The notes under the pieces: generated by a model
Seen by the model: the letters and a program-made list of their open reading frames with translations, nothing else
Told to the model about the DNA's origin: nothing
Database searches by the model: none
Shown: positions 17,317 to 27,824 of the stretch, in pieces
How positions within the stretch are numbered: the stretch's first letter is position 1
Layout of the letters: the number at the start of each line of letters is the position of its first letter
Origin: DATDIC01 sp963764525
Lineage (GTDB): Bacteria > Pseudomonadota > Alphaproteobacteria > Acetobacterales > Acetobacteraceae
Length of the DNA stretch: 64,000 bases
NCBI GenBank assembly: GCA_963764525.1
Contig: CAVXTC010000026.1
Span: forward strand, 1 to 64,000
Reading direction: 5' to 3'
Program-made: the position numbers and the translations under genes

Positions 17317-19896
17317 ATGGTGCCGGCTGACCCCTCCCCCCTGCCCCCTCCCACAAAGGGAGGGGGAGAAGAAGCCCACTTCCCATGCGGAAGGGGGTTG
17401 GGGGAGCCCTTCACCGCCTGGTTCGCCGCCCGTGGCTGGCAGCCCCGCGCGCACCAGCTCGCCATGCTGGACGCCGCGCGTAGCGGCGAAAGCGTGCTGC
17501 TGATCGCGCCCACCGGCGGCGGCAAGACGCTGGCGGGGTTTCTGCCGTCTCTGGTCGAGTTGGCCGCCGATCCCGGTCCCGGCCTGCACACGCTGTATGT
17601 CAGCCCGCTGAAGGCGCTCGCCACCGATATCGCGCGAAACCTGATGCAGCCGGTCCAAGACATGGGCCTGCCCGTCACCATCGAAACACGTACCGGCGAC
17701 ACGCCCGCCAACCGCCGCGCCCGGCAGCGCGAATCACCGCCGCACATCCTGTTGACCACGCCGGAAAGCCTGGCTGTCCTGCTCTCGCTACCCGATGCGC
17801 CGGCGATGTTCGCCGGACTGCGCACGCTGATCATGGATGAGGTGCACGCGATCGCCGGGACCAAGCGTGGCGATCAGCTCGCGCTCGGCGTCGCGCGGCT
17901 GGCGACGCTCGCACCCGGCCTGCGCCGCGTCGGGCTGTCGGCCACCGTCGCGCACCCCGACGCCATCGCCGCCTATGTCGGCGCCATCAGGCGCATCGAG
18001 GTCGCCGACGGCGCGCCGCCCGAACTGACGATGCAGCTTCCCCCCGGCCCGCTGTCGTGGTCCGGCCATATGGGCCTGGAAGCCGCGCCGGACGTGATGG
18101 CGCGCATCCGCGCCGCCGGCATGACGATCGTGTTCGTCAACACCCGCGCTCAGGCGGAACTGATGTTCCAGGCGCTGTGGAAGCTGAACGACACTACGCT
18201 GCCGATCGCGCTGCATCACGGCAGCCTGGAGGTGGAACAGCGCCGCCGCGTCGAAGCCGCGATGGCGGACGGCAAGCTGCGCGCCGTGGTGGCCACATCG
18301 TCGCTCGACCTTGGGATCGACTGGGGCGGCGTCGATCAGGTGATCCAGGTCGGCGCGCCCAAGGGCATCTCTCGTCTGCTGCAACGTGTCGGGCGTGCCA
18401 ACCACCGCATGGACGAAGCCAGCCGCGCCGTGCTGGTGCCGGCCAACCGCTTCGAGGTGCTGGAATGCGAGGCCGCCATGCTCGGCGTCGCGGCGCGCGA
18501 GCTGGATGGCGATCCGCCGCGCCCGGGCGGGCTCGACGTGCTGGCGCAGCATCTGCTGGGTATGGCCTGCGCCGCGCCATTCCTCCCCGATGCCGCTTAC
18601 GCGGAAATCCGTCCGCCGCGCCCTATGCGGCGCTAACCCGCAAGGATTTCGACGATGTGCTGGCGTTCGTCGAGAACGGCGGTTACGCGCTCGCGGCCTA
18701 TGACCGCTGGCGCAAGCTGTTCCGCGACTTGGAAGGCCGCGTGCATGTGCGGTCGGAGCGCGTCGCCCGGCAGCACCGCATGAACATCGGCACCATCGTC
18801 GAAGCACCGTTGCTGAAGGTGCGGCTGGTCGGGAAAAAGCGCTTCGGTCCCGTGCTGGGTGAAATCGAGGAGTATTTCGTCAGCCTGCTGCGTCCCGGCG
18901 ATACGTTCATGTTCGCCGGCCGGCTGCTGCGGTTCCTGCGGGTGCATGAAACCGTGGCCGAAGCCGCGGAAGGCGGTACCGGCGAACCGATGGTGCCAGC
19001 CTATGAGGGCGGGCGACTGCCACTGACCACCAACCTGGCCGACCGCGTGCGCGGGTTGCTGCAAGACCCGACGGGCTGGGGCGTGTTCCCCGAAGCGGTG
19101 CAGGAGTGGTTGCGGCTGCAGAAGGCACGCTCCCGCCTGCCCGGCCGCAACGACCTGCTGGTGGAGACCTTTCCGCGCGGCGGCCGATGGTATCTGGTCG
19201 CCTATTGCTTCGAGGGCCGCAACGCACACCAGACGCTCGGGATGTTGCTGACGAAACGGATGGAGCGCGCGGGGTTCGCGCCGCTGGGCTTCGTCGCCAC
19301 CGACTATGTGCTGGGCATCTGGTCGGCCAACCGGCCGATGGACGTGGCGCGGCTGTTCGAGGAGGACATGCTGGGCGACGACCTGGAAGCCTGGATGGCG
19401 GACAGCTCGATGCTGAAGCGCACGTTCCGCAACGTCGCCGTGATTGCCGGGCTGATCGAGCGCCACCATCCGGGCGCCGAGAAAACCCGTCGGCAGGTGA
19501 CCGTCAACAGCGACCTGATCTATGAGGTGCTGCGCAAGCACCAGCCGGACCACATCCTGCTCCGCGCCACGCGGGCCGACGCCGCGTCCGGGCTGATCGA
19601 TCTCGGGCGCATCGCCGGAATGCTGCGACGGGTGAAGGGACGGATCGTGCATATGGTGCTGTCGCGGGTCTCGCCGCTTGCGGTGCCGGTGCTGCTGGAG
19701 ATCGGGCGAGAAAGCGTGCGCTCCGACGCCGACGAAGACGCGCTGCTGGCCGAGGCCGAGGCGATCATTGCCGAAGCAACCGGCGAGCGACCGTGCCGCC
19801 GCACCCGAACGTGCGGTCCCGCCGGTGCACCGGGCCAACGCCGCGCGCCGGCGGCCCGCATCGGTGCAGCCCGGCCTGTTCGGCCGGCACGGGTGA
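17317..19896 (+). CDS. Ligase-associated DEXH-box helicase (Lhr-like), two frameshifts
   Basis: The product is a superfamily 2 helicase of the Lhr type found with DNA ligase modules. Visible motifs are Walker A APTGGGKTLAGF, Walker B DEVH, SAT in VGLSATVAHP, and motif VI in LLQRVGRANHR. After a frameshift near 18610 the Lhr-specific region follows (YAALTRKDFDDVLAFVENGG.., LPGRNDLLVETFPRGG). A second shift near 19795 gives the likely end, QPGLFGRHG, stopping at 19896 and overlapping the PdeM start by GTGA. The ATG at 17317 makes the first 30 residues read through a C/G-tract repeat. A TTG at 17398, just before EPFTAWFAARGW, may be the true start. It unwinds DNA during repair. The companion ligase and exonuclease are not in this window. 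Confidence 0.8.
17329..17405. repeat. C-tract/G-tract repeat at the helicase 5' end
   Basis: CCCCTCCCCCCTGCCCCCTC.. followed by AGGGAGGGGGAG forms a strong C/G hairpin of the dispersed family. It lies inside the apparent first codons of the helicase gene. It may be an insertion in the leader rather than coding sequence. Confidence 0.6.
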
Positions 19897-20567
19897 CCGC
19901 CGCCCCAATCCATCTCGCCGGCGAGCGGCTGATGCTGGATCCGGCCGGCGCGCTGTTCTGGCCGGCGGCCAGACTGCTGGCGGTGTCTGACCTGCATCTG
20001 GAGAAGGGGTCGCATTTCGCCCGTCACGGGATGTTGCTGCCGCCCTGGGACACCAAGGCGACGCTCGACCGGCTGGCGCTGCTGGTCCAGCACTGGCGTC
20101 CGGAGGTCGTGGTGGCGCTGGGGGATTCATTCCACGACGGCGGCGGATCGGCGCGGCTGCCGGCAACGGAAACCGCCCGGCTGCGCAGCATGACCTCGGC
20201 GCTGCGATTTATCTGGGTGCAGGGCAACCATGATCCGTCGCCGCCCGAGGGGCTCGGCGGCGAATGGGTGGAAAGTTTTATCGCCGGAAAGCTGATCTTC
20301 CGGCACCAGGCGAAGCCCGGGGCGGACGGCGAAGTCTGCGGCCACCATCACCCGAAGGCCGCCATACCGGCCCGGGGCGCTCACGTCAGCCGGGCCTGCT
20401 TCGTCGCTGATGCGCGGCGGATCATGCTGCCGGCGCTCGGCGCTTACACGGGCGGCCTCGACGTCGCGGACCCGGCAATCGCCCGATTGTTCCCCCGCGG
20501 GGGGCGGGTATTCCTGCTCGGTCGCGATCGGCTGTTCAGCTTCGCCCTTGCCGAGGCGCGGCGATAA
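19893..20567 (+). CDS. pdeM: Ligase-associated DNA-damage-response endonuclease PdeM
   Basis: This 224-residue protein is a calcineurin-like metallophosphoesterase. Metal-binding motifs are in order: VSDLHLEKGSHFARHG, ALGDSFHD, GNHD and GHHHPKA. The pattern DLHLEKGSHFARHG is characteristic of PdeM, which is encoded with an Lhr-type helicase, an exonuclease and an ATP-dependent ligase in many bacteria. The chosen GTG at 19893 overlaps the helicase stop. The helicase reading frame also runs through this gene without a stop because of the upstream indel. The frame is intact. It is proposed to process DNA ends or phosphodiesters during repair in the cytosol. Confidence 0.87.
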   Translation: MTAAPIHLAGERLMLDPAGALFWPAARLLAVSDLHLEKGSHFARHGMLLPPWDTKATLDRLALLVQHWRPEVVVALGDSFHDGGGSARLPATETARLRSMTSALRFIWVQGNHDPSPPEGLGGEWVESFIAGKLIFRHQAKPGADGEVCGHHHPKAAIPARGAHVSRACFVADARRIMLPALGAYTGGLDVADPAIARLFPRGGRVFLLGRDRLFSFALAEARR

Positions 20568-20581
20568 CGCATGTCACAGGG

Positions 20582-22002
20582 ATGCCACAGGCCGCTGAGC
20601 CGCCCGTCCTGCTCTGGTTTCGCAACGATCTGCGTCTTGCCGATCACGCCGCCCTGATTGCCGCGGTTGAAACGGGGCGGCCAGTCCTGCCGGCGTTCGT
20701 CCTTGACCAGACCTCTCCGGGGCGGTGGACGCCCGGGCGGTGCATCACTCTGGTGGCTGCACCACAGCCTGAACGCCCTGGCGAGCAGCTTGCGCGGCTA
20801 TCGAGCACCGCTCGTGCTGCGGCGCGGCCCTGTCATCGAACAGATCGTGCGGCTGGTGGACGAAGCGGGCGCCGGAGACGTATTCGCCGGTTGCCCGGCG
20901 GAACCCTGGGCCGCTCGGATCGACGAAATGCTGGCCGGAGTGCTGCGCGCGCGTCAGGTTGGGTTCCGCCGCTTTCGGACCCGGACGCTGTTCAGCCCGG
21001 ACGTGTTGCGCACGCAATCCGGCGGGCCGTTCGCGGTTTATTCACCGTTCGCCCGCGCCGCCTTTGCCGCCGGGGGCCCGAAGCCGCCGTCCCCATCTCC
21101 GCGCCGGATCCGCTCGGTGCAACATCCGCCGGCTTCGGACCGGCTGGACGACTGGAAGCTGCTGCCAGTGGGTCCCGACTGGGCCGGCGGCTTGCGCGAC
21201 ACATGGATCCCCGGCGAGGCCGGAGCCCACGCCCGGCTGGATGCCTTCCTGACGAACCGGCTGTCCCGATACGCCGAGCAGCGTGACCAGCCGGCGGCTG
21301 CCAGCACCTCCATGCTGTCGCCACATCTGCATTTCGGGGAACTGTCGGCAGCCCAACTCTGGCATGCCATCGCGACGATGGAACCCGGCGACGGCGCGGA
21401 GAAATTCCAGCGCGAACTGCTGTGGCGCGAGTTTTCCATGCATCTGCTCCGGCATCACTCCGATTTGCCGGAGCAGCCGCTGCGTCCCGCCTTCGCGAAC
21501 ATGGCATGGCGGCGATGATCCCGCCGGGCTGCGCGCGTGGCAGCGCGGCCGGACCGGTGTTCCGATCGTCGATGCCGGCATGCGCCAGCTCTGGCATACC
21601 GGATGGATGCACAACCGGGTGCGGATGGTCGTCGCATCGTTTCTGGTGAAACACCTGCTCATTCCGTGGCAGCAGGGCGAAGCCTGGTTCTGGGACACGT
21701 TGGTCGATGCCGACCTTGCCAACAACAGCGCGAGCTGGCAATGGGTGGCGGGATGCGGTGCCGACGCGGCGCCGTATTTTCGCGTGTTCAACCCGGTGCT
21801 GCAGGGGCGGAAGTTCGATCCCGACGGCGCTTACGTACGCCATTGGGTCCCGGAACTGGCCCAACTGGATACCACTCACATCCATGCACCGTGGGAGGCG
21901 CCGGAGCTCGCGGAAAACTATCCGCGGCCAGTTATCGATCTGTCCACCGGCAGGAGGCGGGCGCTCGAGGCCTATGCGGCGATCGGTGGCGGTCGCGCAT
22001 GA
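20582..22002 (+). CDS. phrB: Deoxyribodipyrimidine photolyase, two frameshifts
   Basis: The first frame starts LLWFRNDLRLADHAAL, the photolyase N-terminus. The frame changes near 20735 (RWTPG then GASLWWLHHSL), and again near 21515 (AFANMAWRR then DPAGLRAWQRG). The C-terminal FAD domain has RELLWREF, GVPIVDAGMRQLWHTGWMHN and NNSASWQWVAGCG, all highly conserved in class I photolyases and cryptochromes. The combined length is about 472 residues, usual for the family. The enzyme uses blue light to split cyclobutane pyrimidine dimers. The stop overlaps the next ATG (ATGA at 21999). It follows pdeM by 14 bases, so it is likely part of the same repair operon. Confidence 0.85.
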
Positions 22003-22703
22003 TACCTTCCGCCGTTCTTCCGCCCGCCACTTCGCCCACCATTCCCCCGGGGGTGCTCTTGCGCGTGGTTGGTGACGTGCACGGCGACGCCGCTGCATTC
22101 GGCTATGCCGCGGCCACCGACCGGTTTCTCGTGCAACTTGGCGATCTGACCGATTACGGCCCGCGCAGCGCCGAGGTGCTGGCCACCATGTTCGACCTGA
22201 TCGATCAGGGTCGCGGGCTGTTCCTGCTCGGCAACCACGACCACAAGCTGGCCCGCGCGCTCGCCGGGCAGCCGGTCCGGCCGGAACCGAACTTGCAGCA
22301 AACATTGGAACAGCTCGACGAGGCGATGCGCGCCCGTGCCTTGACCGAGATCGCTCGCGCGCCAGCCTGGCTGCATTGGAACGAATGCCTGTTCGTGCAT
22401 GGCGGATTCCATACCGACATGCTTGTTGGCCCGGCCCCGGAAGTGGGCGTGGGCAGGGCGCAAGGCGCTGTGGCGCGCGCATTGTTCGGCGAACCGACCG
22501 GGCGCATGCAGCCGGACGGGTATCCTGAGCGCAGCCTGCGCTGGGTTGACCGGATACCGCGCGGACTGACGGTGTATTGCGGCCATGACCGGCGCAGCAC
22601 GAACGGGCGGCCTTATGTGCGGCAGGGCGCGCTTGGCGGGTTGGCAGTGTTCCTCGATACCGGCGCCGGCAAGGGCGGTCATCTCTCGTGGATCGATCTG
22701 TAA
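21999..22703 (+). CDS. Serine/threonine-phosphatase-like metallophosphoesterase (ApaH/PrpE type)
   Basis: The protein has 234 residues with the five metallophosphoesterase motifs in order: VVGDVHGD, QLGDLTDYGP, GNHDHKL, VHGGFH and YCGHDR. It resembles the small bacterial PPP-type phosphatases and diadenosine-tetraphosphate hydrolases. The cytosolic substrate may be a phosphoprotein or a dinucleoside polyphosphate. The ATG overlaps the photolyase stop, so translation is coupled. The frame is intact. Which substrate it prefers cannot be told from sequence. Confidence 0.85.
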   Translation: MIPSAVLPPATSPTIPPGVLLRVVGDVHGDAAAFGYAAATDRFLVQLGDLTDYGPRSAEVLATMFDLIDQGRGLFLLGNHDHKLARALAGQPVRPEPNLQQTLEQLDEAMRARALTEIARAPAWLHWNECLFVHGGFHTDMLVGPAPEVGVGRAQGAVARALFGEPTGRMQPDGYPERSLRWVDRIPRGLTVYCGHDRRSTNGRPYVRQGALGGLAVFLDTGAGKGGHLSWIDL

Positions 22704-22760
22704 AAGGGCGGGCTGTCGCAGGCGGGACAACCCCGCTCCGGCGTGGCAGGCTGCGTCCCC

Positions 22761-23279
22761 ATGCGCCAGCTCCTGCTTCTGCGGCATGCCAAGGCCGCTC
22801 GTGACCTGCCGGTTGGCGACCGCGACCGGCCGCTGACCGCCCGCGGACGGCGCGACGCCAGTTCGGTCGGGGCGGCAATGCGCGATCTCGGGCTTGCCCC
22901 GGATCTCGTGCTGGTCTCGCCGGCGAGGCGCACGCAGGAGACGCTGGAAGCGCTGGAGCCGTGGGAAGAAACGCCGCTGGTCGAGTCGGTCGATCAGCTC
23001 TATCTGGCCGGTCGGGCACAACTTCTTGTGGCGTTGCACGGTGTCGCCGAGACCGTGCGAAGCGTATTGCTGATCGGCCACAACCCTGGGCTGCACGAAT
23101 TGGCGATGCAGCTTGCGGGTTCCGACACCAGCGTGGCGGGGCGGCGAATGGCAGAGAGTTTCCCGACCGCGGCGCTGGCCGAATTCGCGGTGCCGGGGTC
23201 CTGGCGCGTCTTGCAGACGGGAGGTGCCAGGCTGATCCGGTTTCTGATCGCCGCCGATTTGCGAACGGGTGGCGCCTGA
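22761..23279 (+). CDS. sixA: Phosphohistidine phosphatase SixA-like (histidine phosphatase superfamily)
   Basis: The 172-residue protein begins MRQLLLLRHAKAA, with the catalytic RHAKA motif of SixA. The second catalytic histidine is in LLIGHNPGLHEL, and the conserved Arg is in DRPLTARGRRDA. SixA-type enzymes remove phosphate from phosphohistidine on HPt or phosphotransferase-system proteins. The ATG at 22761 is chosen over an upstream GTG because the RHA motif then starts at the usual distance. It lies 57 bases after the metallophosphoesterase on the same strand. The frame is intact. Confidence 0.85.
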   Translation: MRQLLLLRHAKAARDLPVGDRDRPLTARGRRDASSVGAAMRDLGLAPDLVLVSPARRTQETLEALEPWEETPLVESVDQLYLAGRAQLLVALHGVAETVRSVLLIGHNPGLHELAMQLAGSDTSVAGRRMAESFPTAALAEFAVPGSWRVLQTGGARLIRFLIAADLRTGGA

Positions 23280-23350
23280 GCTTGGTTACGGGCTTCGCGC
23301 GCCGACAGACCATTGAGTGAGAGCAGGCAGCGAAAACTCTGACCCGCGCT

Positions 23351-23415
23351 CGTCATTCCCGCGAAAGCGGGAATCCATGTGCCGCCCGGAACCGGAGCAG
23401 CCCGTGGATGCCCGC
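23351..23415. repeat. REP-type repeat
   Basis: CGTCATTCCCGCGAAAGCGG GAATCCATG at 23351-23379 is a near-perfect unit of the dispersed REP-like family. It is followed by CCGGAGCAGCCCGTGGATGC, which occurs again at about 59896. It lies between the convergent sixA and DUF4175 genes. Confidence 0.7.
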
Positions 23416-23503
23416 CGTCTCAGGCATGTCCGTTCGGCGGCTGGCGTGGCGGCAAGCGCCACCGCACGATGGCTGGCAGGTACCGGCGACAAAACCGGGG
23501 GCA

Positions 23504-26068
23504 TCAGAATTGCTTCAGCAGCCGGTTGATGTAATCCAACTCCTCCTGCGGACGGGAGCGGTCGGCGCCGCGATCGCGCAGAAGCTGCTCGATCTCCTGG
23601 GCGCGCTGGCGCGCCCTTTGGTCCGGAACCGTCACGCTCGTCCGTTTCATCGGCGCCGTTATGGCCTTCGCCGAAACGGCGGCCGAGCGGATCGCGTCGG
23701 CCGGCGCGACCCGGCAGGGGACCGAACCCCTGCCCATCGCCCGGGCCATCCTGCAGCGCCAGTCCGGGCTGATCGCCCGGCTGGTTGCCCTGGCCGGACT
23801 GGCCGTTGCCGAACTGCTGGGCCATCTGCTGGCCCATTTGCTGGCCGCCCTTCTGCAGCGCCTCGATGGCGTGCTGTTCGGCGTCACCGGCCGCCTTGTC
23901 CTGGCCCTGACCGAGCGCCTGGCCGGCGTCCCGCATAGCCTGGTCGGCCTCGCCCAGGCTTGGCGGGATTTTGCCGGTCAGGTCGCCGAATTGCTGCATC
24001 ATCTCGCCCAGCGCGCGGCGCAGCGCCTGCTGGATGCGCTGATCGGCTTCGCGCTGTTGCGCCTCGTCGCCGGGCTGCGTGCCGGAGGACGGGGATTGCT
24101 GGGCGGCTCCGGACTGATCCGGGCCTTGCGTCTGGTCGCGGCGCTGGGCGTGATCGAGCAAGCCGCCCTGCCGGCCGATCATGTCCTGCACCGCGCCCAT
24201 CTGTTGCTGCCCGCGCTGCCGCTGCTGCGCGCGCTGCATTTCTTCGGCGGTCATCGCCCGCGCGTTGCGCAGCGCGTCCAGCATCTTCTCAAGCTCCGCC
24301 ATCCGCTGCTCGGCGGTCTTCATGTCGCCTTGCCGCGCCGCCTGCTCGCGCCTGCTCGGCCAGACGCTGCATGTCCTGCCGGCTCAGCCGCTGCGCGTCA
24401 GCCTCGGCCGGCATCTGCTGACCGTCGCGCTTGAGCTGGTCCATCAGCGCCTGCATGCGGTTCTGGATCGCCTGCTCGAGCTCCCGGAGCCGCTGCTCCA
24501 ATGCCTGGCGGTTGGCGTCGGTGGGTTCGCGCATCGCCTTCCGCAGCGCGTCCTGCGCCGCCTGGCGCGCCTGTTCCAGGGCGCGGGCTGTGCGGTCGAG
24601 CCCGCCTTCCTCCATGTGCAGCGCGAGTTCCCACATCCGTTGCTGCGCCCGGGGCACCGCATCGGCCGACTGGTCGCGCTCCAGCAGGTAGTAGATGGCG
24701 CTCAGGTTGAGATAGGCCCCGTAATCCTGCCCGAACGCTTTCGGCTGCATCAGCAGCGCATCCAGCCCGGCGACCGCTGTGTCCCGGTCATCAGGGTGTA
24801 AACTAAGGCCTTTGCGGATGGCGATCAGCGCGCGGGCGACCGGGTTATGGAATGCCCGCTCGGGCAGCACGAAGCTGGCGTCCGCGCTGCGTCCGGTTTG
24901 CCCGGGTGCGTCACGGGCGACCAGTTGTGCGGTCACCGGCAGCCCGGCCCACGGATTCGCCGTCAGGTCCTGCTCCTGTACGCCGTGCGCCGACTTGGCG
25001 TCTCCGGCGATGGGAATGCTGATCACCAACGGCGGGGCGTCTTTCCGGTCGCGCAGCCGCATCTCGACCTCCACGGAGGCCACGCCGTAATCGTCCGAGG
25101 CGCGCCAGGGCAGGCGCACCTGCTGGCGATCGGTGGGCGAGGCGCCCGGTGGTTCGGACCAGGCGATAGTGGGCGGCTGGTCGGCGATCACCGTCAGGTC
25201 CCAGCCGGCCAGCTCCGTCCCGTTCCGGCGCACCGCCAGCCGACCGCCGGCACTCAGGTCCTGGTCGGCCTGGAAGCTGCCCTGGTCGAGCGGTCTTGAA
25301 TTGCACCCAGTGGCCATCCAGCGCCAGCAACGGGCGTGTCCGCTGCCGCCGGTCACGCTGGCGGTAAGGTGGGACCCTGCCGGCACCGAGATCGCGTGCA
25401 GCTCTGGCTTCAGAAACAGCGGCGCGATGTGGGTATATGCGGGCGGCGTGATCCAGGCCTGAAGCTGCGTTGCCGGGGCGACCGCTTGCGCGCGGCAGGG
25501 TGGGTTGCAAGGATGCCAGCAGCCGCGACGGCGCGTCGCTGCCGGCAATGCCGAAACAGGCGACCAGGCCAACCACAAGTGCGCCCCGCAGGGCACGGCG
25601 GTCGCGGCGGGCCAGCCCGGGATGCGGCAGGCCCACGCGAAGCGGCGGATTCTGAGCTGCAGCGCGCGCCACATGCGCCTGCCACAGCGCCAGCCCGGTC
25701 TCATCCTGCGCCGACGGCCGGTCGGTCAGCACCGCCAGCGGGCGATGGCGCAGGCCGGAGGCACGTTCCAGCCGCCGGTCGGCCGCGGCCTCATCCGGGG
25801 CGGCAATGCCGCGCAGCCCGCGCCAGAACAGGGCCAGGATCGCGATACCGCCGGCGGTCAGCAACGCGAGGTGGCCCAGTGGGGGCAAACGGCGCGGCAC
25901 GTCCAGCAGGGCGAGGCACACGAACACTCCCATCACCCCGAGCGGGGGCCATAGCGCCGGCCACAGCCGTTCGAACAGAATTGCCAGCCGTGCAAGACGG
26001 CGCCGGGCAGCCAGCCGGCGATGAAGCGGGGCCTGTTTCGGCCCGGGCGGGGGTGCGCCAGCGGTCAT
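23504..26068 (-). CDS. DUF4175 / TIGR02302 family membrane protein, about five frameshifts
   Basis: From the ATG at 26068 the protein has two N-terminal membrane spans (LWPPLGVMGVFVCLALL and LALLTAGGIAILALFW), then a periplasmic segment (YTHIAPLFLKPELHAISVP). A long region rich in Gln, Arg and Ala with coiled-coil character follows (ALEQRLRELEQAIQNRM, QQMGQQMAQQFGNGQ), and the end is EELDYINRLLKQF. This order is that of the alphaproteobacterial TIGR02302 family, usually about 830-860 residues. The frame changes near 25490, 25340, 25300, 24345 and 23640. The ATG overlaps the lysA stop. The family is of unknown function but is consistently found after lysA, as here. It is likely a real gene obscured by indels. 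Confidence 0.75.
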
Positions 26069-27409
26069 TCGAGCCACTCCGGGACGCGTTCGTCCTGCCA
26101 CAGCGCTGCATGAGCCTGGCGCGCGCGGATCACGCTCCAGCGATCGCTATCGACCATCGCCGCGGCTGCCAGCGGGCGGGCATTGTACGTCGAACTCATC
26201 ACCGCACCATATGCGCCTGCATCCAGAATCGCCACGCGCGCGCCGGGGACAAGGGGCGGCAGCGGGCGATTTCGCGCGAACGTATCGCCGCTTTCACAAA
26301 CCGGGCCGACTATATCTGCCGGCGCAACGGGCCGCCGACCGCGTCCACCGGCGAGACCGGCACGATGCCGTGCCAGGCATCGTACATCGCCGGACGCACG
26401 AGGTCGTTCATGGCGGCATCCAGCACCACGAAACGCGATGTCCGACATCTTTTTGACCAGAAGCACGGAGGTCAGCAGCACACCTGCCGGTCCGACCAGC
26501 CACCGGCCCGGTTCGACGATCAGTTCGACTTCGAGCCCGTCGAATGCGACTCGCAGGGCGCCGGCCAGCGCGGTCGGGCCCACCGCTGGTTCATTACGAT
26601 AGCCGATGCCGAGGCCGCCTCCGCAATCCACGGCATGGACCGGGTGTCCGGCGACGCGCAGTTCCCGCACCAGCTCGGCCAGCCGGGCAAAGGCGCGACG
26701 ATACGGCGCAAGCGAAGCACCTGGCTGCCAATATGCACGGCCAGCCCGATCGGCCGCAGCCCCGGCATGACGGCTGCCCGGGCATAAAGCGACGTCGCGT
26801 CGGCGATACGGGATTCCGAACTTGTCGCGCGCCCGGCCGGTGCTGATCTTGCTGTGCGTGCCGGCGTCGACATCCGGGTTGATCCGCAGCGCGATGCGCG
26901 CGGTCCGTCCCATGCCGGCGGCGAGCGCCGATAGCATGTCCAGTTCTTCGGCGCTTTCCACGTTGATCTGCGCGATGTCCTCGGTGAGTGCGAGGCGCAG
27001 TTCGTCGGCGGTTTTGCCGACACCGGAGAACACGATGCCGCCGGGCGGGATGCCGGCTTCGCGGGCGCGCAGCAATTCGCCACCGCTGACCACATCCGCA
27101 CCGGCGCCGGTGCGCACAAAGACGCGCAGCACGGCAAGGAGGTCGTTGGCCTTTACGGCGTAATGGATGTGCGCATTTGAGCCCCGCCTGCCGCAGAGCC
27201 GAGGTCGGAGCTCGTCGGTGCGGCGGCGCATCGTGGTGGCGGAATAGACCCAGGCGGGGGTCCCGAGCGCAGTCGGCGATTGCATTCAGCGGCACATCAT
27301 CAAGCAGCAGCCCGTCCATCGCGTGCATCGTCAGATGCGGCCGAGCGGCGATCAGTTCGGCGATGGATGGGACGGGGGTTTCCGCTGGGGAGGGCATGCT
27401 CAGGGCCAT
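26065..27409 (-). CDS. lysA: Diaminopimelate decarboxylase, several frameshifts
   Basis: LysA makes L-lysine from meso-diaminopimelate in the cytosol with PLP. The N-terminus MALSMPSPAETPV to LLLDDVPLNAIAD is in one frame. Near 27270 it shifts to TPAWVYSATTMRRR and IHYAVKANDLLAVL, where the Lys of HYAVKAN binds PLP. VVSGGELLRA, GVGKTADEL, DCGGGLGIGY and EPGRWLVG follow, then the substrate motif in CESGDTFARNR and DAGAYGAVMSSTYNARP at the end. Further shifts lie around 26810, 26730 and 26430. All motifs of a full-length enzyme (about 430 residues) are present, so the gene is probably functional and the indels artefactual. The stop overlaps the DUF4175 start. lptM and argH lie upstream on the same strand. 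Confidence 0.82.
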
Positions 27410-27692
27410 GCCGGAGTGTAGGGCGGGTTTCCCGGCAAATCACCTGCGAGCTGGCGTCGACCGCTAACCGGATAGCCTCATTGTCCGACCAGAAGGAAAT
27501 CGCCGGCCGGGATGGTCCCGGCCGGCGTTCCATCGGAGGCTGGCATGGATAAGCATGCGTGGCTTCCGTTACGGATTGTGATGGCTTTGACGATCAAGGT
27601 CCCCATCAGGAAGTAGTGGAAGCGGCCTGGGCGGGTGAGACCGTCCGGGCGCCTCCGGTCCGGATGTAGCCCAAGATCAGGCGCTTCTTCGT

Positions 27693-27824
27693 TCAATACG
27701 TCGGGTAGGCGCGCGGCCACGTAACCTTGCTCGGCGGTCCGGGCGGGTCCGGCGGTCCCTTCTTGCCGCACCCCGCCAGCAGCAGCGGCGCGAGCAGGGC
27801 GGCGAGCAGCAGGGCGCGGATCAC
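27693..27824 (-). CDS. lptM: Small lipoprotein LptM (YifL-like)
   Basis: The product is 43 residues from the GTG at 27824: a short signal peptide, then the lipobox LLAGC with Cys around residue 17, followed by GKKGPPDPPGPPS. The GCGKKGP motif is diagnostic of LptM/YifL, a lipoprotein that aids assembly of the LptDE lipopolysaccharide translocon in enterobacteria. The start overlaps the argH stop by GTGA. Its place between argH and lysA is conserved in proteobacteria. Confidence 0.82.
   Translation of the reverse strand: MIRALLLAALLAPLLLAGCGKKGPPDPPGPPSKVTWPRAYPTY

Noticed and set aside
17336..17375. C/G hairpin ahead of the helicase as a rho-independent terminator
   Set aside because: There is no T-tract after the stem, and the same sequence recurs at other positions including inside apparent coding ends, so it is treated as a dispersed repeat.
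20992..23313. A 773-codon minus-strand ORF across photolyase, phosphatase and sixA
   Set aside because: It is antisense to well-supported genes, has no recognisable motif and has the Arg/Pro/Ala-rich composition of frame shadows in GC-rich DNA.
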